Shown: positions 36,869-44,355 of the stretch, one piece after another | Position numbering within the stretch: the stretch's first letter is position 1 | Layout: the number at the start of each line of letters is the position of its first letter | The notes under the pieces: model-generated | Told to the model about the DNA's origin: nothing | Database searches by the model: none | What the model saw: the letters and a program-made list of their open reading frames with translations, nothing else | Program-made: the position numbers and the translations under genes | Source: Sulfitobacter sp. SK012 | GTDB lineage: Bacteria > Pseudomonadota > Alphaproteobacteria > Rhodobacterales > Rhodobacteraceae | DNA length: 64,000 nt | Assembly (NCBI RefSeq): GCF_003352085.1 | Contig: NZ_CP025804.1 | Span: forward strand, 3,472,001-3,536,000 | Reading direction: 5' to 3'

Positions 36869-37837
36869 TCAGTTCGTGTTTATTTCCGAGTAGAACTTAG
36901 CGGCCCCATCGTGCAACGGTGCTGAAAGGCCATCCTTGACCATCTCTTCTTCTTTCAAGATGCCAAGTGCTGGGTGAAGCCTTCGGAAACGTCTCATGTT
37001 GTCGAAGACTGATTTCACAAGCGCGTAAACGGTTTCATCAGGCACTTTGCTGGATGTTACCAATGTTGCCCCAACTCCAAATGTTTGGGTATCATCTTCA
37101 TTCCCCTTATACATGCCACCTGGAACTGTCGCAGTTCGATAGTAGGGGTTGTCTGCAATTAGCGCTTCAACTTCTGGACCAGCGACTTCAACAAGTACAG
37201 TGTCGCATTCAGTTGTTGCTTCTTTGATTGATCCGCTGGGGTGACCAACGGTAAAGACCATAGCATCGATCTTGCCCTCACAGACAGCCCGTGCCTGATC
37301 GGAAGACTTTAGCTCTGTAACGAGTTCGAAATCGCCCACAGTCCAGCCTTTTGCTGCCATAAGAACGTCCATCGTCCCGCGAGAGCCTGAGCCGGGATTC
37401 CCAATGTTGACCCGCTTTCCCTTAAGGTCATCAAAGGTTTTTATGCCAGCATCAGCGCGCGCGACCACCGTAAATGGTTCAGGGTGGACCGAAAACACTG
37501 CTCGCAAATTCTGATCCGCACCATCCTCTTCGAACTTCGAAGAGCCGTTGAAGCTGTGGAATTGCCAGTCAGATTGCGCAATTCCGAAATCAAGCGTACC
37601 TGCACGTACGGCTTTCAAATTGTAAACTGATCCGCCCGTCGACTCCACGGTACATTGAATTCCGTGTTCGGCAGTGCCACGGTTGACCAGGCGACAGATG
37701 GCTCCGCCGGTTGGGTAGTAGACACCTGTTTTCCCACCTGTGCCAATTCGGATTACGGTCTCTTGTGCGCTTACGGCAAACGCCCCTAGGGCTACAGAAG
37801 CCGATAAGCAGGCTACTTTTATCAATCTTGATGTCAT
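36869..37837 (-). CDS. TAXI family solute-binding protein (second, convergent)
   Basis: A 322-residue periplasmic binding protein with a signal peptide (about 1-24, ending VSAQ). Motifs parallel those of the first TAXI gene: IGTGGKTGVYYPTGG, VRAGTLDFGIAQSDWQ and RVNIGNPGSGSRGTMDVLM. The two are clearly homologous but well diverged. It converges on the channel gene across an 80-bp gap holding the terminator hairpin. No TRAP permease is nearby. A ligand-delivery or competing-receptor role with the channel is inference; a receptor for a distant TRAP transporter is the plain alternative. Confidence 0.88.
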   Translation of the reverse strand: MTSRLIKVACLSASVALGAFAVSAQETVIRIGTGGKTGVYYPTGGAICRLVNRGTAEHGIQCTVESTGGSVYNLKAVRAGTLDFGIAQSDWQFHSFNGSSKFEEDGADQNLRAVFSVHPEPFTVVARADAGIKTFDDLKGKRVNIGNPGSGSRGTMDVLMAAKGWTVGDFELVTELKSSDQARAVCEGKIDAMVFTVGHPSGSIKEATTECDTVLVEVAGPEVEALIADNPYYRTATVPGGMYKGNEDDTQTFGVGATLVTSSKVPDETVYALVKSVFDNMRRFRRLHPALGILKEEEMVKDGLSAPLHDGAAKFYSEINTN

Positions 37838-38340
37838 TTTTATCCCCTTTGCAGCAGCGAGGCTGCCTTCTTGGCTAAGTTCTGACGCTAGCCATCATGT
37901 GGAATCATCAACTACATGCGTCGACGAAAAAGCAAGTAAATATTGGGTATAAGCTGGGTATGGCGGGCGCTTTCCGAGTTGGTTTCCACAAAATGATTGC
38001 CAAAGCACGGCGTCGTGAGCTGGAATCATTTTGTCGCGGCCCTCTAAACAGAAAATCTTATCTGTCGAACTGTTGTTGCTGCCATCACATCTTCCCCTGC
38101 GGAAAGCCCAGCAGTGTGTTCGTGGTAAACACGGATTATGCTCAGAGCATATTGAATTCTCAAGCGCGAAAGGCCTCCAAGTGGGCTATCGCAATGGTAT
38201 AACTCAACGACTGCTGGCAACTATTTTGCTGAAAACGGTTTGTCCACGCGGCTGAAGGGCTTGCTCAACTTGGTCGATCAAACGGGTTGAACGCCGCAAA
38301 GTGATGGTTAGTTTATGTTTTGGCCGCAGACCTGCCGTGA
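37838..38340. other. Gene-free stretch, possible decayed sequence
   Basis: About 500 bases upstream of the second TAXI gene. Short open frames on the plus strand (about 37900-38255) have no ribosome sites or recognisable motifs and overlap one another. I regard this as promoter plus decayed DNA. Confidence 0.4.
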
Positions 38341-38343
38341 CGC

Positions 38344-38372
38344 GGCTAGGCTAGGCTAGGCTAGGCTAGGCT
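38344..38372. repeat. GGCTA pentanucleotide tandem array
   Basis: Five perfect copies of GGCTA followed by GGCT. It lies directly past a minus-strand terminator. Five-base units are prone to slippage, but no open frame crosses the array, so phase variation of a protein is not supported. Confidence 0.85.
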
Positions 38373-38375
38373 GAC

Positions 38376-38520
38376 ATAAAAAAAGCCCTGCCAGATCGGC
38401 GTCAACCGATGGCAGGGTAAAGAAAGAATAGAAAAGGTATGAGCACCTCAATAGTCCATCTGGACGGTCACAGGCAAGATGCAATCATAAAGGCCCTGCA
38501 AGACTAGGCTTACGTTTTGC
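38376..38520 (-). pseudogene. Rho-independent terminator with short gene remnant
   Basis: On the minus strand CCCTGCCATCGG pairs with CCGATCTGGCAGGG (about 38387-38418), followed by a run of seven T. This is a strong terminator with no annotated gene ahead of it. The minus strand just upstream (38520 down to about 38447) reads 24 codons ending PVTVQMDY and a stop, which looks like the C-terminal end of a lost gene. A small RNA is the alternative. Confidence 0.4.
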
Positions 38521-38973
38521 ATGTTTATTGTCGTTCTCGGAAAGATCGAAGACATCGTGGTCGTTTCAGTCAAAGAGCAAATAGGCAAAAACTGTGATTA
38601 CAAGGTTCGAGCACGTTATTGGCCTACTGATGAGAGTTCCTTTGGCTCGGCGGCTCGGGTGATTTCAGGAACCGAGTGGCTGATGCATGATTTCTGTTTT
38701 GTTCAGGGCCGAAACAGTCTCATCCTCGATAACACAAACTAAACCTTCTAGATTTAGCCGATCCGCTCCAACGCAATTGTATTTCAAGCATTGCTCCCAA
38801 TGTTTGCCCGCCTGAGTTCGAACTAAATAAGCTTAGCGGTGAGTATTGTTCGATACTGGCCAAATGGCTGCGATGCTCGGGTCGCCTGCCTCGTCGGAAC
38901 CTAAGAGACCGCATCGTCCAGCACAGCCGACCTTGGTTCGCCATGCAGCGAACGTCCGCTTCCCGCCCTTAGT
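38521..38973. repeat. Gene-free stretch ending in dispersed repeat
   Basis: A 73-codon plus-strand frame at 38521-38742 has no ribosome site or known motif and is not accepted. About 38925-38973 is repeat sequence (CAGCCGACCTTGG, CAGCGAACGTCCGC, CCCGCCCTTAGT) that runs into the IS256 target site. Confidence 0.55.
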
Positions 38974-38982
38974 GACTAATGC

Positions 38983-40369
38983 GAGCTATGACTGAATCTG
39001 GTGTTTGGGGGATTTGAAGGTTGGCGGCGTATCTGGTTGATTTGTTGTTGCGAGACAGCAGCCCAACCGAAGGAGATACACCACCATGGAAACGACTAAC
39101 ATTGTTGATTTTTCGCGTCGAGACGGGATCACGGACGCGCTGACGGATTTATTGAGAACAGGAGCGCAGCAATTGATCGCAACAGCCGTTGAAGCTGAGC
39201 TTGAAAGCTATCTGTCTCAGTTTACCACCGCGCGCACTGAGGCCGGTCATGCGACTGTTGTGCGCAATGGGCATCATCCCGAGCGCCCGTTCCAAACGGG
39301 CATCGGCCCCGTGAACGTGCGCATTCCCAAGGTTCGCTCAAAAAACGGCCAGCCCGTGACATTCCATTCGGCCCTGGTGCCACCGTACGTGCGCAGAACC
39401 AAAACGTTGGAAGCGGCCTTGCCATGGCTGTATCTGAAGGGCATCTCCAGCGGTGAAATGGGCTCGGCTCTCAAGGTTCTTCTGGGCCCTGATGCGGCGG
39501 GATTGTCGGCAAATACGGTCTCACGGCTCAAGCGCGATTGGGCCAACGAATACGGCGAGTGGAGAAAGGCAGCGTTGGACGATGAGCCCTTGGTCTACAT
39601 CTGGGCTGACGGTGTCCACAGCGGCCTTCGGGGCGAGGATGACAAGCTCTGCGCCCTTGTGATTGTGGGGGTAACAGCCCGTGGCAAGAAGCGGTTCTTG
39701 GCTATTGAGGACGGGGTGCGCGAGTCCACGCAGAGCTGGCGCGAGGCTCTCCTCAGCCTCAAAAGCCGGGGAATGAACGCCCCGAAACTTGCTATTGGAG
39801 ATGGTGCCATGGGGTTCTGGGCCGCCATAGATGAAGTCTATCCTGAGACCCGTCATCAACGCTGTTGGCAACACAAAACTATGAATGTGCTCAACTGTTT
39901 GCCCAAGCTGTCTCAGCCAAAGGCCAAAGCTGCGATCCACAACATCTGGCAGGCTGAGACCAAAGATGATGCGGGCAAGGCCTTAGATTTGTTCATCAAA
40001 ACCTACGAACCCAAATACCCCAAGGCGACGCTGTGCCTGCAAAAGGACCGCGAGGAACTCATGGCATTCTTCGACTTTCCAGCACAACACTGGCAAAGCA
40101 TCCGCACCAGTAATCCAATTGAATCCGCCTTTGCCACGATCCGTCATCGCACCAAACGATCAAAGGGCTGCCTCTCACGCGACGGCATGCTGCACATGAT
40201 GTTCAAGCTGGGGCAATGCGCCGAGCAAAACTGGAGGAAACTACGCGGCTTTGACTACCTCGCCAAAGTCATCACCGGCGTCGCATTCAAAGACGGAATT
40301 GAAGCCACTGAAAACAGCCAGATCGCCGCATGACCAGAAACCCTTAAACACCAGATTTGACAATAACTC
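38983..40369 (+). mobile_element. IS256 family insertion sequence
   Basis: A 1387-bp element. The left end GAGCTATGACTGAATCTGG and reverse complement of the right end GAGTTATTGTCAAATCTGG share AATCTGGTGTTT. It is flanked by a perfect 9-bp direct duplication GACTAATGC (38974-38982 and 40370-40378). Removing the element and one duplication restores CCCGCCCTTAGTGACTAATGCTGCGG, which is the dispersed repeat. Confidence 0.92.
39086..40333 (+). CDS. IS256 family transposase
   Basis: DDE transposase of 415 residues with the mutator-type domain. Catalytic segments are VYIWADGVHSG (first Asp), LAIGDGAMGFWAAI (second Asp, followed by the family QRCWQHKTMNVL block) and the Glu in RTSNPIESAFATIRHRT. The frame is intact and the ATG follows GGAG. 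Together with the clean target duplication this looks like a recent, potentially active insertion. Confidence 0.96.
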   Translation: METTNIVDFSRRDGITDALTDLLRTGAQQLIATAVEAELESYLSQFTTARTEAGHATVVRNGHHPERPFQTGIGPVNVRIPKVRSKNGQPVTFHSALVPPYVRRTKTLEAALPWLYLKGISSGEMGSALKVLLGPDAAGLSANTVSRLKRDWANEYGEWRKAALDDEPLVYIWADGVHSGLRGEDDKLCALVIVGVTARGKKRFLAIEDGVRESTQSWREALLSLKSRGMNAPKLAIGDGAMGFWAAIDEVYPETRHQRCWQHKTMNVLNCLPKLSQPKAKAAIHNIWQAETKDDAGKALDLFIKTYEPKYPKATLCLQKDREELMAFFDFPAQHWQSIRTSNPIESAFATIRHRTKRSKGCLSRDGMLHMMFKLGQCAEQNWRKLRGFDYLAKVITGVAFKDGIEATENSQIAA

Positions 40370-40378
40370 GACTAATGC

Positions 40379-40714
40379 TGCGGTATCATAAAGGTCTCGA
40401 GCCTAGCTCTCGCATAGATGTCGCGAACGGCCCGTAGCCGACCTTTGCTGGGCGCGCCAATGCTGTGGTGCAGCTTCACCAAACTGGCCATTCATGCAGA
40501 GCGCAGCATTTTGTCAACAAAAACGTCGGTCAGCGAACCAATGCTTCGAATGTCTCGTTTGCCGGTACGTCAATCGCGAGTTGCTTAATGAAAGGAGCAA
40601 CCAGTTCACCCTCCAGAACTAAGCGGTGCTGGTTTGGTATTTACAGCGCAGCTTTCATGGAGCGATTTAGGCAGTTCTTCAAACGACCCGTATCGGCCAG
40701 ATTGCAACAACCCC
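40379..40714. other. Repeat tail and possible decayed coding sequence
   Basis: 40379-40500 is the right part of the repeat (CGAACGGCCCGTAGCCGACC, CAATGCTGTGGTGCAGC). On the minus strand about 40540-40650 reads LVLEGELVAPFIKQLAIDVP followed by NETFEALV without stops. This resembles a real protein fragment, but I cannot name it. No intact gene is present. Confidence 0.35.
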
Positions 40715-41989
40715 TTAAGTAATTGGTGAGATCAGGATCGCCCTGAAATCGTTGACATTCGTCAACGTAGGCCCTGTCACAATCTGCCCATCGACAGATG
40801 CAAAGAAGCTATGGGCGTCGTTTTGGGCCAGCGAAGTTGCGGGGTCGTGTCCAGCTTCGTGAGCGACCAACAACGTATCTGGCCCCGCATAGGCACCGGC
40901 AACTTCGGCGGCCCCGTCGACCCCATCGGTGTCGCAGGCAAGAACGTGAATGCCTTGCTGGCCGTTCAGGGTGATGGTGGCAGATAATGCGTACTCTGCA
41001 TTTGGGCCACCGATGCCGCAGCCTCGCCACGTCACGGTGCATTCGCCACCAGACAATAGCAGGATCGGCCTGTCGTTGGGTCCAAGTTCGGATTGAAGCG
41101 AAAGTGCCAATTGTGCCTGCTGCTCGCCAAGATGGCGAGCCTCGCCCTCAAGTGCATCGCCGAGATTTCGAACGTCTAACCCCGCGACCTCTGCCAGCTT
41201 TGCGGCGGCGGCGATGGAATGGGAAGGGGCGGCGATAATGCGTGTTTCGGCATTTTTCAGACGCGGATCATCTGGCGACACAACGGATGATCCTTCGGCG
41301 ATTGCGCGACGGATATGGGACGGCAAGGCAATGCCCCGCGTCCCAATAATGTTGAGTGCAGCCTGCGCGGTGCTGTCCTCGCCGACCATGGGGCCGGACG
41401 CGATATGACAGGGGTCGTCTCCGGGCACATCCGATATCAACAGTGTCAGCAACTGGGCCGGATGACAGGCAGCTGCCAATTGCCCACCCTTCACCCGACT
41501 GAGGTGTTTGCGCACGACGTTCATTTCATCGATCGGCGCATCAGAGGCCAGCAGCGCACGGTTCACGGCCATTTTGTCGTCGAGTGTCAGACCCTCGCTC
41601 GGGGCACACAGCAGGGCAGACCCGCCGCCCGAGATAAGCGCGACGACCAAATCATCTGGCGAGACCCCTGTTACAAGGTCGATCAACCGACTTGTCGCGG
41701 CAACACCTGCCGCATCGGGAACCGGATGGGGCGCTTGGACGATTTCGATACCTTGGGTGGGGCGCGCGTAGCCGTTTCGCGTAATCACTAGCCCGTCGCA
41801 CGGGCCATAATGGGCCTCAACCGCTTCGGCCATTCGCGCGCTCGCCTTACCCGTGCCAATGATCACCAATCGTCCTGCTAGTTACGAAGGTAAATGGGCC
41901 GCGACAATGCGCATTGGGTCGGCAACGGTGACAGCCTCGTCAAATAAGCTCTCAAGAAAACTCCGGGGACAGACAGTGAATCTCGTCAT
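40715..41989 (-). pseudogene. Glycerate 2-kinase (DUF4147/MOFRL), interrupted by in-frame stop
   Basis: The natural start is ATG 41989, overlapping the upstream GNAT stop as ATGA. It encodes SLFDEAVTVADPMRIV and HLPS, then TAA at 41884-41882 interrupts at codon 36. The same frame continues LAGRLVIIGTGKASARMAEA to the normal end at 40715. The rest shows the kinase family signatures LISGGGSALLCAPSEGL, VRKHLSRVKGGQLA, LLSGGECTV and CDTDGVDG. Such kinases convert glycerate to 2-phosphoglycerate. A GTG at 41869 could reinitiate a 384-residue product lacking about 40 residues; otherwise the gene is dead. It belongs to the sugar-glycerate cluster, giving this loss metabolic meaning. Confidence 0.8.
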
Positions 41990-42432
41990 GGGCTCTCTCC
42001 GAGTTGCGAGGACATAAGATTGCGGCGTAAGAACCAACGCGTGTGGCTTTCCGGCATAGCACCCGCGTCATTTGCCAGTTCGGCAAAAGCTTCAAATCCA
42101 AGATCCTCATAAAAGGCGCGCGCCTGCGGGTTGGACGTTTCCAACCATGCCGCGTGGCAACCCCGTTCGAGGCTCAGCTCTATCGCGTCATGCATCAATT
42201 GCGACCCCACCCCCGAGCGCCGATGATCCGCCGAAACCCACAGCATAGTCACACGCAACCAACCGTACGACGTGGTCCCGGACAGCCCTGCGCGTAGTGA
42301 CCCGTCAGCATCCTGCAACGCGAGGCTGATGCGGCTGTTGACCCCTTGGATCGATGTGGTCCTTAAATCATCCAGTAGCGCCTCTTCCAGTTTGGCGCAG
42401 AACGCGGCGTTGTTTGAAGCATCAGCAATCAT
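41986..42432 (-). CDS. GNAT family N-acetyltransferase
   Basis: A 148-residue cytosolic acetyltransferase. The acetyl-CoA-binding motif A is VSADHRRSGVGSQLMHDAIE (pattern RxxGxG/A), preceded by the strand LRVTMLWV and followed by AWLETSNPQARAFYEDLGF, a typical motif B. It lies 3 bp downstream of the D-lyxose isomerase gene and overlaps the glycerate kinase start. The acceptor is unknown; membership of the sugar operon may be incidental. Confidence 0.87.
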   Translation of the reverse strand: MIADASNNAAFCAKLEEALLDDLRTTSIQGVNSRISLALQDADGSLRAGLSGTTSYGWLRVTMLWVSADHRRSGVGSQLMHDAIELSLERGCHAAWLETSNPQARAFYEDLGFEAFAELANDAGAMPESHTRWFLRRNLMSSQLGESP

Positions 42433-42435
42433 CTC

Positions 42436-43122
42436 TCAGGCCAGCCATGTCCGATAATCACTTACCAGCAAGTGCTTGGGTGCTACGTCTTCGTTGATAT
42501 TGGCGAAACGTCCAATGGGTTCGCGAAAGATGTTGTCGGTTTCATCGTCATTCACAGTTGAGACTTCGCCAATCAGCACGTCACCACCGTCGCCCCAAAA
42601 GGCATGCCAATCACCGGGCATCAGGGTGACGCTTTCACCGGGGGCGAGGCGCAGTTTTTCACCGGCCGCAAAGGGGTGCTCGAGGCCATCACAAAACACC
42701 GTGCCGCCTGCGGTCTCGTCGAAGTTGCCATCCCTGTCGGAGCCGTAAAGTTCCACCACAAGCGTCGCGCCGCCACGGTTGATGATGTCCTCAGCCTTAA
42801 TGACATGGGTGTGCATCGGGCTGAGTTGATCCTGCTTTGAGATCAGCAGTTTTTCCGCATAGCACATCCCGCCGCCACGTTGGAGATCGGCCAAACGGCC
42901 GTTGCGCAGGGTGAACAGAAACAGCCCCATTTTGTCAAAATTTCCATCGCCGTAATCTGTAATGTCCCAGCCGCAGCGTGCGTCGATGACATTTTTCGCG
43001 GCGTCTTTGTAGGATTTGAAGTTTTCCGGCGTCCAGTAGGCGAAGGGTGGCAAAACGAAGCCGTGCTTACGCATCATGTCGTCTGATTGTGCAATAATTT
43101 CGTTGATGCGTGAGCGTTTCAT
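42436..43122 (-). CDS. D-lyxose/D-mannose isomerase
   Basis: A 228-residue cupin enzyme that interconverts D-lyxose and D-xylulose, and in several characterised members D-mannose and D-fructose. ATG 43122 follows AGGATC; the longer frame to 43194 is not used. The metal site is probably the HxH in SPMHTHVIKAED with its following Glu and the His in PGDWHAFWG. It heads the minus-strand operon (isomerase, GNAT, glycerate kinase), divergent from the LacI regulator. In this cluster its likely job is to turn mannose, released by the GH63 hydrolase, into fructose; that is inference from context. Confidence 0.88.
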   Translation of the reverse strand: MKRSRINEIIAQSDDMMRKHGFVLPPFAYWTPENFKSYKDAAKNVIDARCGWDITDYGDGNFDKMGLFLFTLRNGRLADLQRGGGMCYAEKLLISKQDQLSPMHTHVIKAEDIINRGGATLVVELYGSDRDGNFDETAGGTVFCDGLEHPFAAGEKLRLAPGESVTLMPGDWHAFWGDGGDVLIGEVSTVNDDETDNIFREPIGRFANINEDVAPKHLLVSDYRTWLA

Positions 43123-43216
43123 GTGTCTTGATCCTGTGTCTTTGCGTGTGGTTCTTAAGGCGATACGTGCAGGTTTTTGATTCCCTATAAACATTATGCA
43201 ATCAAAATTCGCCCAC

Positions 43217-43230
43217 CGAAACCGGTTTCG
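43217..43230. promoter_or_regulatory. LacI-type operator, site 1
   Basis: CGAAACCGGTTTCG is a perfect 14-bp palindrome with the central CG expected for LacI/GalR operators. It lies between the isomerase and regulator genes, 95 bp upstream of the isomerase start. Confidence 0.85.
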
Positions 43231-43239
43231 CTTGATTCA

Positions 43240-43253
43240 CGAAACCGGTTTCG
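43240..43253. promoter_or_regulatory. LacI-type operator, site 2
   Basis: An identical CGAAACCGGTTTCG palindrome, centre 23 bp from site 1 (about two helical turns). It lies 32 bp upstream of the lacI-type start. Paired sites suggest cooperative binding controlling both divergent transcripts. Confidence 0.85.
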
Positions 43254-43284
43254 GTAATTCTTGACTTAACCTGGGAGGGAATCG

Positions 43285-44355
43285 ATGTCTGAGAAGCCGG
43301 TCAGCTTAAAAGTACTTGCGGCACAACTCGGCCTTACGGTCGGGACGGTGAGCCGTGCATTAAACGGCTATGCCGATATCAGTCCTGTTACCCGTGAACG
43401 CGTTAAGCGCGCGGCGGACGAATTGGGTTACCGGGCCAACCAGACAGCCCGCAGCCTGTCCATCGGCACACCTGAGACGATCGGCTATGTTTTGCCGCGC
43501 TACAGTAATTCGATCGCGCAGACTTTTGTCGCCGAGCTCCTGCAAGGATTGGGTGAGGCAATGAGCAAGCGAAATTGGGACATGCTGGTGGTCCATGCGG
43601 ACTCGCCTAAAGATGAGCTGGCGCAGATTGACCGTTTGGTGCGGTCCGGTCGTGTCGGCGGTCTCGTGATGTCGCGCCCGCTCAAGAACGACCCGCGCAT
43701 CCGGCTGTTGCAGGGATTGAAATGTCCTTTCGTGGTGCACGGACGTACCGGAAAATGCGACGACTACGCGTGGTTCGATGTGGACGGCGAAGACGCCTTT
43801 ATCACGGCCGTGGACCATCTCGTCGGGCTGGGTCACAGCCGCGTCGCATTTGTCGGCGCGCCGTTGCAATACCAATTCACACAAGACCGGTTGAACGGCT
43901 ACAGCAAGGCGGTCGAATCGAACGGCTTGCCCGTTGATCCCGAGCTGATTCAGATCGCGGACCTCAGCGATGACGGCGGTGAAATTGCCACGGCGATGCT
44001 TCTTGATCTGCCGGAACCGCCGACGGCAATCGTCTGCGTCACGGACTCTATGGCCATCGGCGCTTTGGCGGCCATTCGGGCGCGCGGGATGCGACCCGGC
44101 AAAGATATCTCGGTGATCGGGTATGACGGCCTTAAGTTTGGCGTTCACACCAATCCACCGCTGACGACCATGGCTCAACCGCTGGCACATGCCGGGCGCA
44201 GATTGGGCGATATGTTACTGGCGATCATCGACGGTGACGACCCAACCAAACACCAAGAATTGCAGCGCGCACAACTATTGCGCCGCGAGACCGACGGACC
44301 ACTGCACAAAGCAGCGGTTCCAAAAAACGTTTCTAACAGGGAGAAAATTCAATGA
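43285..44355 (+). CDS. LacI family transcriptional regulator
   Basis: A 356-residue repressor. The N-terminal HTH and hinge are VSLKVLAAQLGLTVGTVSRALNG and AADELGYRANQTARSLS. The rest is the periplasmic-binding-like sugar domain, with DHLVGLGHSRVAFVG, AIVCVTDSMAIGAL and DISVIGYDGLKFG. ATG follows GGGAGGG. Its stop overlaps the ATG of the sugar-binding protein gene (ATGA), so it is co-transcribed with the transporter it probably controls. Two perfect operators lie immediately upstream, implying autoregulation and control of the divergent isomerase operon. The inducer is likely the transported glycoside or a product. Confidence 0.93.
   Translation: MSEKPVSLKVLAAQLGLTVGTVSRALNGYADISPVTRERVKRAADELGYRANQTARSLSIGTPETIGYVLPRYSNSIAQTFVAELLQGLGEAMSKRNWDMLVVHADSPKDELAQIDRLVRSGRVGGLVMSRPLKNDPRIRLLQGLKCPFVVHGRTGKCDDYAWFDVDGEDAFITAVDHLVGLGHSRVAFVGAPLQYQFTQDRLNGYSKAVESNGLPVDPELIQIADLSDDGGEIATAMLLDLPEPPTAIVCVTDSMAIGALAAIRARGMRPGKDISVIGYDGLKFGVHTNPPLTTMAQPLAHAGRRLGDMLLAIIDGDDPTKHQELQRAQLLRRETDGPLHKAAVPKNVSNREKIQ

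Noticed and set aside
33484..37837. A TAXI-TRAP transporter operon
   Set aside because: The gene between the TAXI proteins has four C-terminal helices of pLGIC type and lacks the many helices of DctM-type TRAP permeases.
38344..38372. GGCTA array as a phase-variable switch
   Set aside because: No open reading frame spans it and it is not placed between promoter elements of a recognised gene.
38521..38742. A 73-codon plus-strand frame as a small gene
   Set aside because: No ribosome binding site, no recognisable family and an odd composition; it sits in a decayed intergenic region.
43360..44190. A 276-codon minus-strand open frame
   Set aside because: Antisense to the LacI regulator gene; no motif.
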